A stretch of 64,000 nt of DNA from Lachnospiraceae bacterium. GTDB taxonomy: Bacteria; Bacillota; Clostridia; Lachnospirales; Lachnospiraceae. Where the stretch lies: the NCBI GenBank assembly GCA_022769005.1, contig JALEKK010000017.1, positions 1 through 64,000 of the forward strand, given 5' to 3'. This document shows, piece by piece, positions 9,461 through 18,035 of the stretch (the first letter of the stretch is position 1; each line of letters opens with the position of its first letter). Position numbers and translations under genes: made by a program. The notes below the pieces were generated by a model that ran no database searches, was not told the DNA's origin, and worked only from the letters and a program-made list of their open reading frames with translations.

Positions 9461-9847
9461 TTATCTTTCGTTGAGTACAACTGTTATGTGACTTGTACGC
9501 TTTTCGATTCTGTAAGCTCTACCCTGAGCTCTTGGCTGAATTCTCTTCATTGTAGGGCCTTTGTTTGCGTAACATTCCTCAACATAAAGATTACGAATAT
9601 CCATTCCGTTGTTATTCTCTGCATTAGCCATAGCGGAACGAATAAGCTTTGCTATTAATGATGATGCATATCTTGGGTTATATGAAACGATTGCAAGTGC
9701 TTCTTCAACACCCTTGCCTCTGATTGCATCGAGTACGAAGCAAGCCTTCTGAACCGAAACTCTAGCGTAAGATAACTTAGCGCTTGGTCTCGTATCCATA
9801 ACAGCATTTCTTTCTCTTTTGATTTGTGATCTATGTCCTTTAGCCAT
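9461..9847 (-). CDS. rplV: 50S ribosomal protein L22
   Basis: L22 (128 aa) has a globular domain and a beta-hairpin that lines the nascent-peptide tunnel. The hairpin region is KGPTMKRIQPRAQGRAYRIE, followed by KRTSHITVVL. It has a slightly extended N-terminus (MAKGHRSQIKRERNA), common in Clostridia. Confidence 0.97.
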   Translation of the reverse strand: MAKGHRSQIKRERNAVMDTRPSAKLSYARVSVQKACFVLDAIRGKGVEEALAIVSYNPRYASSLIAKLIRSAMANAENNNGMDIRNLYVEECYANKGPTMKRIQPRAQGRAYRIEKRTSHITVVLNER

Positions 9848-9870
9848 AATGGATAAATGCCTCCTTCCGC

Positions 9871-10146
9871 TTATCTAGATTTCTTTTCGTTTTTGCCGTG
9901 TCCTCTGTAAGTTCTTGTGCTTACAAATTCTCCGAGCTTATGTCCAACCATATCTTCCGTAACATATACAGGTACATGCTTTCTTCCGTCATATACAGCA
10001 ATTGTATGTCCAACCATTATAGGGAAAATAGTAGAACGACGTGACCATGTTTTAATTACCTGCTTATCACCTGAAGCTTCCATTGCTTCAACCTTCTTTA
10101 ATAAGCTTTCGTCAGCGAATGGTCCTTTTTTTAATGAACGAGCCAT
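9871..10146 (-). CDS. rpsS: 30S ribosomal protein S19
   Basis: S19 (91 aa) forms a head complex with S13. [20 protein letters not shown] and the segment [20 protein letters not shown] are diagnostic; the tail includes [14 protein letters not shown]. It lies between rplB and rplV. Confidence 0.97.
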   Translation of the reverse strand: MARSLKKGPFADESLLKKVEAMEASGDKQVIKTWSRRSTIFPIMVGHTIAVYDGRKHVPVYVTEDMVGHKLGEFVSTRTYRGHGKNEKKSR

Positions 10147-10166
10147 GAAACTACCTTCCTTTCTTA

Positions 10167-11009
10167 TTACTTAAACGCTTTTCCGTCTCTTCTTCTTATA
10201 ATAAGCTTATTAGACTTATTATTCTTCTTACGTGTCTTAAGTCCTAATGCAGGCTTGCCCCATGGAGTCATTGGACCAGCATGTCCGATAGGTGCCTTAC
10301 CTTCACCACCACCATGTGGATGGTCGTTAGGGTTCATAACAGAACCACGAACTGTAGGTCTGATACCCATATGTCTCTTTCTACCGGCCTTACCGATATT
10401 GATAAGACTATGATCTCCGTTACCAACCTCACCGATTGTTGCACGACATACAGCAAGAACCATTCTCATTTCGCCTGAAGGAAGTCTGAGTGTTGCATAC
10501 TTACCTTCCTTAGCCATAAGCTGAGCGCTAAGACCTGCAGATCTAACTAACTGAGCACCTCTACCTGGGTAAAGCTCGATGTTGTGGATCTCTGTACCTA
10601 CTGGAATGTTCTCAAGTGGTAAGCAGTTACCTACGCTGATTTCAGCTTCAGGTCCGTTCATAACTACCATACCATCTGTAAGTCCCTTGGGAGCGATGAT
10701 GTATGACTTTGTACCGTCTTCGTAGCAGATTAAAGCGATGTTAGCTGTTCTGTTTGGATCGTATTCGATACCGATAACCTTTGCAGCCATACCGTCTTTA
10801 TTTCTCTTGAAATCGATAAGTCTGTATTTCTGTCTGTTTCCACCACCACGATGTCTAACAGTGATTTTACCCTGGTTGTTACGACCAGCATGCTTCTTCT
10901 GAGAAGTTAAAAGTGACTTTTCCGGCTTCTTCTTTGTGATTTCTGAGAAATCTGAGCCTGTCATGTGTCTTCTTGAAGGTGTATATGGTGTATACTTCTT
11001 AATTCCCAT
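10167..11009 (-). CDS. rplB: 50S ribosomal protein L2
   Basis: L2 (280 aa) is needed for subunit joining and peptidyl transfer. The C-terminal [17 protein letters not shown] motif contains the conserved histidine implicated in activity. It starts [19 protein letters not shown] perfect 10-bp hairpin lies in the 99-base gap separating it from rplW. Confidence 0.97.
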   Translation of the reverse strand: MGIKKYTPYTPSRRHMTGSDFSEITKKKPEKSLLTSQKKHAGRNNQGKITVRHRGGGNRQKYRLIDFKRNKDGMAAKVIGIEYDPNRTANIALICYEDGTKSYIIAPKGLTDGMVVMNGPEAEISVGNCLPLENIPVGTEIHNIELYPGRGAQLVRSAGLSAQLMAKEGKYATLRLPSGEMRMVLAVCRATIGEVGNGDHSLINIGKAGRKRHMGIRPTVRGSVMNPNDHPHGGGEGKAPIGHAGPMTPWGKPALGLKTRKKNNKSNKLIIRRRDGKAFK

Positions 11010-11069
11010 GAGGAACTCCTTTCAAATTAAACGTACAATATTGTTATCTGTGCGTCTTGTATTTTATTT

Positions 11070-11100
11070 GGTAAATAATCAAACGATCTTATTATTTACC
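11070..11100 (-). promoter_or_regulatory. Intra-operon hairpin between rplW and rplB
   Basis: A perfect 10-bp inverted repeat, GGTAAATAAT at 11070-11079 and ATTATTTACC at 11091-11100, separated by 11 bases. On the minus-strand transcript it is followed by AAATAAAATAC, which is a poor uridine tract, so it looks more like a processing or pausing hairpin than a strong terminator. It lies in the only sizeable gap inside the rplC-to-rpsD stretch apart from those at 900-1139 and 1261-1321. Confidence 0.55.
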
Positions 11101-11108
11101 GGTTTTAA

Positions 11109-11408
11109 TTAAAGGTTTTCGAATAACTCGATATCCTTGCTGTCTGCTGTAAGCTTAACGATTGCTTTCTTTCTGTTAGGTGTAACACCGAACTTGTAGC
11201 CTCTTCTCTTCTTCTTACCATCAAGGTTAAGAGTGTTTACGCTTGCAACCTTAACGCCGTCGAACATTTTCTCAACAGCTTCTTTGATCATTGACTTATT
11301 AGCATCTGTATGAACATAGAATGTGTATGTCTTCTGAGCCATTGCATTCATTGACTGCTCTGTGATTACAGGCTTAATAATTACATCATAATACTGAACA
11401 TTAGCCAT
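11109..11408 (-). CDS. rplW: 50S ribosomal protein L23
   Basis: L23 (99 aa) sits at the tunnel exit and docks trigger factor and SRP in other bacteria. [16 protein letters not shown] is the N-terminal signature and [18 protein letters not shown] the central one. Its ATG overlaps the rplD stop (one base). Confidence 0.97.
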   Translation of the reverse strand: MANVQYYDVIIKPVITEQSMNAMAQKTYTFYVHTDANKSMIKEAVEKMFDGVKVASVNTLNLDGKKKRRGYKFGVTPNRKKAIVKLTADSKDIELFENL

Positions 11409-12028
11409 TATGCATACACCTCCTGAATCTTCTTTAAAGCTTCTGTTGTAGCGATAACCTTATCGTACTTAAGAACCTCATATGCATTAATAGAATCTGT
11501 TGTGATAACCTTTACATTCTTAAGATTTCTACTTGAAAGAATTACATTCTCATTGCTCTTCTCAAGGATAACTAATGCTGAATCAGCCTTTAAGTTAGCC
11601 ATTGTCTTAACAACGCTCTTTGTCTTGATTTCCGGTAATTCAAATGAATCAAGAGCGATAAGATTGTTGTTCTGTACTTTATCTGTAAGAACTGAGAAAA
11701 GAGCTGCTCTCTTCTCCTTCTTATTCATCTTCTTGCTATAATCTCTTGGCTTTGGAGCGAATACGATTCCGCCGCCCTTCCACTGTGGTGCTCTGATAGA
11801 TCCCTGTCTAGCATTACCTGTTCCTTTCTGCTTCCATGGCTTTTTACCGCCGCCAGAAACTTCTGAACGAGTAAGTGCACTCTGAGTACCCTGACGCTGC
11901 GCTGCTAAGTAATTAACAACATACATGTGTACAAGGTTCTCTTTGATATCAGCACCGAAAACGATGTCGCTGAGTTCGATTGAACCAACTTCATTTCCTT
12001 CTATATTAAATACAGATATATTTGCCAT
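11408..12028 (-). CDS. rplD: 50S ribosomal protein L4
   Basis: L4 (206 aa) has a long internal loop reaching the peptide tunnel: [19 protein letters not shown] followed by [19 protein letters not shown]. In E. coli L4 regulates the S10 operon. No residue typical of macrolide resistance can be judged by eye. It lies between rplC and rplW. Confidence 0.97.
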   Translation of the reverse strand: MANISVFNIEGNEVGSIELSDIVFGADIKENLVHMYVVNYLAAQRQGTQSALTRSEVSGGGKKPWKQKGTGNARQGSIRAPQWKGGGIVFAPKPRDYSKKMNKKEKRAALFSVLTDKVQNNNLIALDSFELPEIKTKSVVKTMANLKADSALVILEKSNENVILSSRNLKNVKVITTDSINAYEVLKYDKVIATTEALKKIQEVYA

Positions 12029-12056
12029 CGTGTAATAGCCTCCTTTCTATTGGTAA

Positions 12057-12686
12057 TTAACCCTTAACTGACTCTTTAATTGTAACTAATGCCTTCTTTG
12101 GTCCCGGAACAGCACCCTTTACAAGGATAAGTCCGTTTTCAGCATCAACTCTTACAATTTCAAGATTCTGGATTGTCTTCTTCTCAGCGCCCATATGTCC
12201 AGGCATCTTCTTTCCCTTTGGAACTCTGCCCGGATAAGCCGCCATGGCATTAGCTCCGGCATGTCTGTGGAACTTAGAACCGTGGCCCATAGGTCCTCTT
12301 GACTGACCATGTCTCTTAATAGCGCCCTGGTAACCTTTACCCTTAGAAGTAGCTGTTACGTCAATCTTGTCACCAGCCTCGAAGATCTCAACAGTGATTT
12401 CATCTCTTACTGAGTACTCTTCAGCGTTCTCAAGCTTGAACTCTCTAATATATCTCTTATAAGGTATCTCTGCTTTGTCAAAATGTCCCTTTACAGGTTT
12501 TGTAACGAGTTTCTCTCTGATATCTTCGTAACCAACCTGGATTGCACTGTAACCGTCGTTCTCAACCGTTTTTACTTGTGTTACAACACAAGGTCCTGCC
12601 TGAAGAACAGTTACCGGGATTAATGTGCCATCTGCATCGAAAATCTGTGTCATTCCGACTTTAGTAGCTAAAATCGCTTTCTTCAT
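12057..12686 (-). CDS. rplC: 50S ribosomal protein L3
   Basis: L3 (209 aa) is an assembly initiator; its loop near the peptidyl-transferase centre contains [20 protein letters not shown]. The start [16 protein letters not shown] at 12684-12686 is preceded by GGAGGAATATC. An in-frame extension of 20 residues to 12746 lies inside the structured rpsJ-rplC gap and is rejected. Confidence 0.96.
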   Translation of the reverse strand: MKKAILATKVGMTQIFDADGTLIPVTVLQAGPCVVTQVKTVENDGYSAIQVGYEDIREKLVTKPVKGHFDKAEIPYKRYIREFKLENAEEYSVRDEITVEIFEAGDKIDVTATSKGKGYQGAIKRHGQSRGPMGHGSKFHRHAGANAMAAYPGRVPKGKKMPGHMGAEKKTIQNLEIVRVDAENGLILVKGAVPGPKKALVTIKESVKG

Positions 12687-12730
12687 GATATTCCTCCAAA
12701 AATGTTTTTTATCTAAAGCTCTAACAGCGG

Positions 12731-12766
12731 AAAAAAACACAGACAAACTACTCTGTTGGTTTTTTT
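12731..12766 (-). promoter_or_regulatory. Terminator-like attenuator hairpin before rplC
   Basis: On the minus-strand transcript this is a two-part stem, 8 bp of AAAAAAAC/GTTTTTTT (12731-12738 with 12759-12766) around 5 bp of ACAGA/TCTGT (12739-12743 with 12752-12756). The U-run makes it resemble a weak intrinsic terminator. It sits in the 175-base gap between rpsJ and rplC. Two further small dyads precede it: GGAACA/TGTTCC near 12823-12835, and GTCAG/CTGAC near 12839-12855. Partial termination after rpsJ is an inference. Confidence 0.5.
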
Positions 12767-12861
12767 CTTAATAGAGTTCATTAGACCTTAATAAGCCCCG
12801 AGAGAAAACTCCCGTATGCCGGAACAATGTTCCGACGTCAGTCAGGTATCTGACCGTCAAA

Positions 12862-13176
12862 TCAATTCATTATCTTTAAGTTGATATCAACACCAACTGA
12901 CATCTCTAATCTTGTAAGAGAATCAATTGTCTTCTGTGAAGGTCTGATAACATCGATAAGTCTCTTGTGTGTTCTCTGCTCGAACTGCTCTCTAGAGTCT
13001 TTGTACTTATGTACAGCTCTAAGGATAGTTACAACTTCCTTCTTAGTTGGAAGTGGAACCGGTCCGCTTACCTCTGCTCCTGTCTTCTTTGCTGTCTCAA
13101 CTATCTTCTTAGCTGCTGCATCAAGAAGCTGATGATCATAAGCCTTTAAGATAATTCTGATTTTCTGATTTGCCAT
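12862..13176 (-). CDS. rpsJ: 30S ribosomal protein S10
   Basis: S10 (104 aa) is a 30S head protein and, in other bacteria, the NusE component of antitermination complexes. It begins [20 protein letters not shown] and contains [20 protein letters not shown] with the RTHKRLIDV segment. It is the first gene of the supercluster, preceded by GGAGGCGA and a long folded leader. Confidence 0.97.
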   Translation of the reverse strand: MANQKIRIILKAYDHQLLDAAAKKIVETAKKTGAEVSGPVPLPTKKEVVTILRAVHKYKDSREQFEQRTHKRLIDVIRPSQKTIDSLTRLEMSVGVDINLKIMN

Positions 13177-13436
13177 AAAAAAAGTCGCCTCCTATTCGCA
13201 CTTTTACATTAGAAACTAAGTACGACAAGCGGTGACTGTACACATTGCCACGTGTTTCATAGTAGACTTTCAACAAAAGCCTTAAACACGGGTTCATCCT
13301 AATTGATAGATACCTGGTACAGTGACTTGTCGTCAGATTCATCGACATTCGCTCCCTACAAAAACCCAAAAGCATGCGTACCTGCATTGCAAATGGCAAC
13401 CTTGTAGTTCATCGCTATCAATGTCACAACTCGTTC
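13177..13436 (-). promoter_or_regulatory. Long structured 5' leader of the S10 operon
   Basis: About 250 bases separate the promoter from rpsJ, and no convincing ORF fills them. A long-range stem is visible: ACGACAAG (13222-13229) pairs with CTTGTCGT (13326-13333), and ACTGTAC (13235-13241) with GTACAGT (13317-13323). Inside it, CGTGTTT (13251-13257) pairs with AAACACG (13284-13290), and further small stems suggest a multi-branched fold. Leaders on this operon are autoregulatory in several groups, including candidate S10 leaders reported in Clostridia; whether this is that motif needs an alignment. Confidence 0.65.
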
Positions 13437-13465
13437 AGTATACAATAGTTAAAAAAAGTCTGCAA
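13437..13465 (-). promoter_or_regulatory. Sigma-A-type promoter of the S10 supercluster
   Basis: Read on the minus strand: -35 TTGCAG (13460-13465), a 17-base spacer, and -10 TATACT (13437-13442). Start of transcription would be near 13430, giving a 5' leader of about 250 bases. No other comparable promoter was seen between here and rpsJ. Confidence 0.75.
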
Positions 13466-13507
13466 TGTTTTTTTTAACATACACAGATTTTTACCGATCT
13501 GTTATTC

Positions 13508-13590
13508 TTGTATAAATGATGTTTATAATTATATAATTACACTCGGTATTTAAATAGATAGGTGTTTAAATAGATCGGTGTTTATATAAC
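13508..13590 (+). promoter_or_regulatory. Probable promoter and 16-bp repeats before methyltransferase
   Basis: A possible plus-strand promoter is TTGTAT (13508-13513), an 18-base spacer, and TATAAT (13532-13537). Just downstream are three imperfect 16-bp tandem units at 13543-13558, 13559-13574 and 13575-13590, all of the form (T)CGGTGTTTAAATAGA. The rest of 13591-13694 is AT-rich with no other feature I can see. Confidence 0.4.
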
Positions 13591-13694
13591 AAGGTTATCG
13601 TCGTATTATATATTTAACCGCTATATTATAGAAGAAATTATTTTTTACAAAGTTAAATATTTGTTAACTTATTATTCATTTTACGGAGATTGTT

Positions 13695-14624
13695 ATGTTT
13701 ATTGCAAATCGTTGGAAAGATTATGAAGTAATTGATACTTCAAACGGAGAAAAGCTTGAATTTTGGGGCAATTATAAACTTGTCCGTCCGGATCCTCAGG
13801 TAATATGGAATACAAAAAGAGACAAAGTATGGAAAAATATAAATGCCCACTACCACAGAAGCGAAAGAGGCGGCGGTAACTGGGAGTTCTTTGACCTTCC
13901 GGATGTATGGCAAATCAAATACAGCCTGCCGCTCATTTCAAATCCTCTTGTTTTTAATTTAAAACCTTTCAGTTTTAAACATACCGGAGTATTCCCGGAG
14001 CAGGCTGCTAACTGGGATTGGATGTCAAACCTTATAAAGAATTCCGGAAGGAAAATAAAAGTTCTTAATCTTTTTGCATATACCGGCGGCGCAACCATAA
14101 GCTGCGCAGCCGCAGGCGCTTCCGTAACTCATGTGGACGCATCAAAGGGAATGGTTACATGGGCGAAGGAAAATGCCGCATCCAGTATGCTGGCAGATGC
14201 TCCCATACGTTGGATAGTTGACGATTGTGTAAAATTTGTCGAACGTGAAATCAGAAGAGGTAATGTTTACGATGCCGTTATTATGGATCCCCCTTCATAC
14301 GGCCGTGGTCCAAAAGGTGAAATATGGAAAATAGAAGAAAAAATATTTGAACTTATAGAATTATGTTCCAAGGTATTATCAGACAATCCTCTTTTTTTCC
14401 TTATTAATTCATATACAACCGGTCTTCAATCTTCGGTAATGTCATATATGCTCAGCACCGCTCTTTCTCATAAAACAGGTAATCCGATAAAGACCTGCAG
14501 TGAATATCCGTATATTTATGAAACCGGTAATTGGAAAATCAGCGCTGACGAAATAGGTCTGCCCGTAACAAAGACAAACCAATTTCTGCCTTGCGGCGCA
14601 AGCTGTCGCGGTGAATTCATGTAA
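13695..14624 (+). CDS. Class I SAM-dependent methyltransferase (RlmI/RlmK-like)
   Basis: This 309-residue cytoplasmic protein has the Rossmann methyltransferase fold of the PF10672 group that includes rRNA methyltransferases RlmI and the RlmK half of RlmKL. SAM motif I is NLFAYTGGATISCAAAGA from about residue 124, with VDASKGMVTWAKENA after it. The catalytic-site motif is MDPPSYGRGPKGEIW from about residue 197. It lacks the PUA or THUMP domain of RlmI/RlmKL. An rRNA cytosine or guanine substrate is likely by family but not proven. It is transcribed alone, divergent from the S10 operon. Confidence 0.8.
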   Translation: MFIANRWKDYEVIDTSNGEKLEFWGNYKLVRPDPQVIWNTKRDKVWKNINAHYHRSERGGGNWEFFDLPDVWQIKYSLPLISNPLVFNLKPFSFKHTGVFPEQAANWDWMSNLIKNSGRKIKVLNLFAYTGGATISCAAAGASVTHVDASKGMVTWAKENAASSMLADAPIRWIVDDCVKFVEREIRRGNVYDAVIMDPPSYGRGPKGEIWKIEEKIFELIELCSKVLSDNPLFFLINSYTTGLQSSVMSYMLSTALSHKTGNPIKTCSEYPYIYETGNWKISADEIGLPVTKTNQFLPCGASCRGEFM

Positions 14625-14641
14625 GTTGGGCAATAAATAAA

Positions 14642-14732
14642 AACCTTCACTATTTGAAAGATTATATCCGATTGATTTTTGCTTTGCCAATCAGTTATAT
14701 AATACTTTCATAATATGAAGGTTCTTTTTTTA
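14642..14732. terminator. Long bidirectional terminator between convergent genes
   Basis: An imperfect inverted repeat of about 35 bases per arm. Matching blocks are AACCTTCA/TGAAGGTT (14642-14649 with 14716-14723), TGAAAG/CTTTCA, and ATTATAT/ATATAAT. It is followed by a T-run at 14725-14731, and on the other strand by TTTTTATTTATTG. It can end transcription of both the methyltransferase and the adhesin gene coming the other way. The stem is unusually long for a simple terminator. Confidence 0.8.
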
Positions 14733-14820
14733 TTTGCGCCGATTATTGTTTGTGCGATTTTTATTTACGCAGCTTAATATTAATAATTTTTGTGCATTTT
14801 AACATTTGTGTTTGTGACGT

Positions 14821-17094
14821 TTAACGTGCCGACAGTTTTTTTATTATAACGGCTATCGAAACACCCGCAATACCGATTATGGCAGTAATATGCCAAAGTC
14901 TGAGTGTATAACCGGAGTATTCACCTGTGTTTACGACTTTTTCAGCTATGTCACTTTTATTATCAACAACTCTCAAAGTCTGATCTGCATTGTTAATATC
15001 GACATGCTCTGCCAATATAACGCCTTTTTCATCTGAAAGTTCCTGAAATATTACTATTTCGCTGTCGGCTAAACCTTGTGTATTTGCATTGAATTCAACG
15101 GAAACCACTCCTTTTTCATCTGCAATAAACTTCTCGTTTGCCGCAACATCGAGCATTTCTCCCGTATTTTTATTTATTATGCTTCCTCTCAGCGAATATT
15201 CCTTTCCCGTTTTTAAATTAGAATAAAATACCTTGTCAACTATTGTAACATTTTCACTTTGTATTACCGTTTTATCACCGTTTTCATTGCCGGCTTTTGT
15301 GGAAATATCAGGGAAATATACGGTCTGATTTTCATCGTTTAAATCCCTATGGGCGGCAATTAACTTTCCGTTAGAATACAGATTTTCAAAAATGACAATT
15401 TCTTTACCCGCAAGCTCTTTAGAATCAATGTTATACAACATTTTTATGCTCCCGTCACCGCTGTCTGCCGTAAACGTCTTCTCGGCCGATGCCCCCTCAA
15501 TTTTTAATTTTTCTCCGGTGCTCTTATCAAGTATTTCTCCCGCAACAGTATATTCCGTTCCCACGGTAAGATTTGTATACGAGATTTCATCAATAAGTGA
15601 AGTCTTCCCTACAACACCTGTGTTATTCCCCGTATTTGCATCATATGCAATTGTTCTGATATCAATACTTTTGTCCGTTACCGTTCCAAGGTCCAAAACA
15701 GTCCCGTCTTCACTGATTTTAAATTCAGTGTTCTCAAGAGCATATCCGACATTGTTCTCACACCTTAATTCTTCCAATTTATATGTTCCGTACGGAAATG
15801 AACCTGCATAAGAATCATATGGATATTCACCGTTAACTCCGGCTGAAAACCAGGTTGAATAATTATAATCATAGTCATTTTCCGAAATATGGTCTTTATT
15901 CAATAAAAAATCGTTGCCGTTAACAGATTCTCCTTTATTCTTCATTGAATCAAAAGCACCGTTTTCTGTTACTATAACATGAGATTCACCGGTTTCATTA
16001 TTTGTAATTATAAACGGAACATTTAGTTTTTGACCGTCATCCCCTGTTTTTCGGAACTTTATATCACCTCTTACGGGTTTATTTGCGATTTCGGCAGTTA
16101 CTGTTTCTCCCTTTGTTTTTATATTTACATATATACCTGTATTATTTTTTACATATCCGACTCCGGGTTTTATTTCCGATATTTCATATGAGCCGTACGG
16201 AACGTCAGATATTAAGACTGTATATCGATCGTTTTTCAATGTTGTTTTCACATTGGTCAAAACTTCTCCGTTCTTTATTGCTTTACCCCGGTATGAAACA
16301 TCTTTCCCGCTTCTGTTTATTATTTTGAATTCCGCACAAAGACCGTCCCGACTCATCCATCCGTTTTTTCCGAGAATCGAATCGTACTTGATAATCTCTA
16401 TATTCCCGACAGGATTATAACTATAGTAAAATGCACCGACCGATTGGTTAGATGAAAATCTCGGTATACCGACGGCTCCGCTTGCATCTATGTCCTTTAT
16501 TATCGGTTTAAGTTCTCCTGAGTTGTATGCACGGTACACTTTATCCAGCACCGCATTTACTGTTTGAGAATCATGTTCGCTTACTTTAACGGCCTTTTCT
16601 CCGCCCTTTAAAAAGTATTCCGTAATTGTCCATATTATGCACTGTTTACCCTGTTCCATCTGTTTAGGCGTAAGATTTCCCGCAATTTTTTCAAAATAGT
16701 ATAAACCGGCCGAAACAGATTTAATGGTATTACTATCCATTATTTCCGACATGTTCTTTACCGTATTGGTTCCCGAAACAAATGGGTTCCTAATTTGAAT
16801 ACAGTACAGCGGTTCACTTCCGTTCTCCGCTCTGAAATAGTGATTTCCGTCACCCTGTCCCAGATATTCGGTATAATTCCCCTCGGAATCTCTTCTCCAT
16901 GTTGAAGCGCTCCAGTTTTCCCCGTTTATCTTTTGAATGTTTACATCTCTTCCTATACTGTCTTTTAAACAGCCGTCAGCCTGTACCTGAACCGCAGATG
17001 AAATAAGCCCGAACATGCAGCAAATAAGCGACAATATAAGTAAAAATATTATTACAATACTTTTAGAAGTCAATCGTCCGCATTTTCTTACCAT
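14821..17094 (-). CDS. Thioester-domain VaFE-repeat surface adhesin
   Basis: This 757-residue protein has a signal peptide (about residues 1-39). A thioester adhesin domain follows: Cys98 in LYCIQ and Gln151 in QCIIW match the Cys-Gln pair that forms an internal thioester able to bond host or surface ligands. Cna-B/SpaA-like beta domains follow at about 230-345 and 345-475, then two VaFE repeats (about 478-590 and 595-700; motifs SLIDEISYTNLTVGTEYTV and TIVDKVFYSNLKTGKEYSL). The C-terminus has NTGE, a hydrophobic segment and KK, a sorting signal that departs from LPXTG. The start has AGAGAGGAGACAT. No sortase gene is visible here. Family assignment is firm; the ligand is unknown. Confidence 0.82.
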   Translation of the reverse strand: MVRKCGRLTSKSIVIIFLLILSLICCMFGLISSAVQVQADGCLKDSIGRDVNIQKINGENWSASTWRRDSEGNYTEYLGQGDGNHYFRAENGSEPLYCIQIRNPFVSGTNTVKNMSEIMDSNTIKSVSAGLYYFEKIAGNLTPKQMEQGKQCIIWTITEYFLKGGEKAVKVSEHDSQTVNAVLDKVYRAYNSGELKPIIKDIDASGAVGIPRFSSNQSVGAFYYSYNPVGNIEIIKYDSILGKNGWMSRDGLCAEFKIINRSGKDVSYRGKAIKNGEVLTNVKTTLKNDRYTVLISDVPYGSYEISEIKPGVGYVKNNTGIYVNIKTKGETVTAEIANKPVRGDIKFRKTGDDGQKLNVPFIITNNETGESHVIVTENGAFDSMKNKGESVNGNDFLLNKDHISENDYDYNYSTWFSAGVNGEYPYDSYAGSFPYGTYKLEELRCENNVGYALENTEFKISEDGTVLDLGTVTDKSIDIRTIAYDANTGNNTGVVGKTSLIDEISYTNLTVGTEYTVAGEILDKSTGEKLKIEGASAEKTFTADSGDGSIKMLYNIDSKELAGKEIVIFENLYSNGKLIAAHRDLNDENQTVYFPDISTKAGNENGDKTVIQSENVTIVDKVFYSNLKTGKEYSLRGSIINKNTGEMLDVAANEKFIADEKGVVSVEFNANTQGLADSEIVIFQELSDEKGVILAEHVDINNADQTLRVVDNKSDIAEKVVNTGEYSGYTLRLWHITAIIGIAGVSIAVIIKKLSAR

Positions 17095-17387
17095 ATGTCT
17101 CCTCTCTTAAAACAGATTATTAAAACTTTGAATATATTGTTTTGGAAATTTTGAAAATTAAAAAATATTTGATGTATATAAAAATTTTGTCGATTAAAAA
17201 AATTGTTGATAAAAAATAAGATTTGATTTTGAAATAAAAATTTTAGATTCGATTTTGAGTACCGTTAATTTAATTTCGGTTAATAAATTCAGATTTTGAC
17301 TTGATCAGCCGTTTTTCATAACAACATTCAGATATGTTATTTAAATTAAATATTTAATTCGTAAATATCCTTTCGTTACATTAAATT
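17095..17387 (-). other. AT-rich gap upstream of the adhesin
   Basis: About 290 bases, very AT-rich, with many short runs resembling TTTTGAAAT and GATTTTGA. It should hold the adhesin promoter on the minus strand, but I could not pick a convincing -35/-10 pair. I saw no terminator of clear quality after the gene at 17388 either, so read-through from the kinase operon is possible. Confidence 0.4.
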
Positions 17388-18035
17388 TTATTTTGTAAAA
17401 AACTGTTTTTTATTCTTTTTTATAAATACTGTCAGGTCATCATCTCTCTTTCCCAAAAATGTTGTTTTGTCTTCATATTTACTTTTTATATCTTTATCGG
17501 GTTCTTTCCCCATAAAAGCATCTTTTTTCCCAAGAGAACCACTTCGCTTATTATTCATCGACTTATAAGATAATCCGGCAGACGATTTGACATTTTTCTT
17601 AACTAAAAATCTGTTGATGATATTAAACAGAAAAGAAGATAAACCGGATGAATTATCAAACAACTTATTTTTTGCATATGGTTGATAAATATAATAAATT
17701 TTATTTTCTCCCGCTGAATAAAAAACGGCTTTCGGATTAAATACAATGTTGCAAACGGGCAACTCGTATTTTCTAAGCATCCTTGTAACCTGAATAACAG
17801 ATGAAATCAGCAACTCCGATATTTCTCCGTTATCTTTTTTTAATAAGTTATGCAATGTTTCCGACTCCGGAGCAGAATATATAAGTCTGTGTCTTTCCAT
17901 ATCAACGGGACATATATTGGAAATAAGTCTTTTATTTAATATATTCATTATGTTCATATCCAATTTTCTGAAAAATGCTTTTTTTATGCTTATAAATGTC
18001 ATTCCGTTTTTATTTCTTATTCTTAAACCGTACAT
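17388..18035 (-). CDS. DUF6382-like protein without FHA domain
   Basis: A 215-residue protein without signal peptide. Residues about 35-125 (including HRLIYSAPESETLHNLLKK and VCNIVFNPKAVFYSAGE) resemble the DUF6382 domain, which in related anaerobes usually precedes a phosphothreonine-binding FHA domain. The tail ends TTFLGKRDDDLTVFIKKN, like the linker before an FHA domain, but no FHA follows. Either a naturally short form or a truncated gene. The ATG follows AAGGAAG and overlaps the end of the Ig-like protein gene by 26 bases, so it is co-translated with the kinase operon. The family call is from memory of pattern and not certain. Confidence 0.5.
   Translation of the reverse strand: MYGLRIRNKNGMTFISIKKAFFRKLDMNIMNILNKRLISNICPVDMERHRLIYSAPESETLHNLLKKDNGEISELLISSVIQVTRMLRKYELPVCNIVFNPKAVFYSAGENKIYYIYQPYAKNKLFDNSSGLSSFLFNIINRFLVKKNVKSSAGLSYKSMNNKRSGSLGKKDAFMGKEPDKDIKSKYEDKTTFLGKRDDDLTVFIKKNKKQFFTK

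Noticed and set aside
17095-17387. Frameshifted FHA domain after the DUF6382-like gene
   Set aside because: The stretch is extremely AT-rich, with no FHA-like segment that I could read in any frame, so a simple frameshift is not supported.
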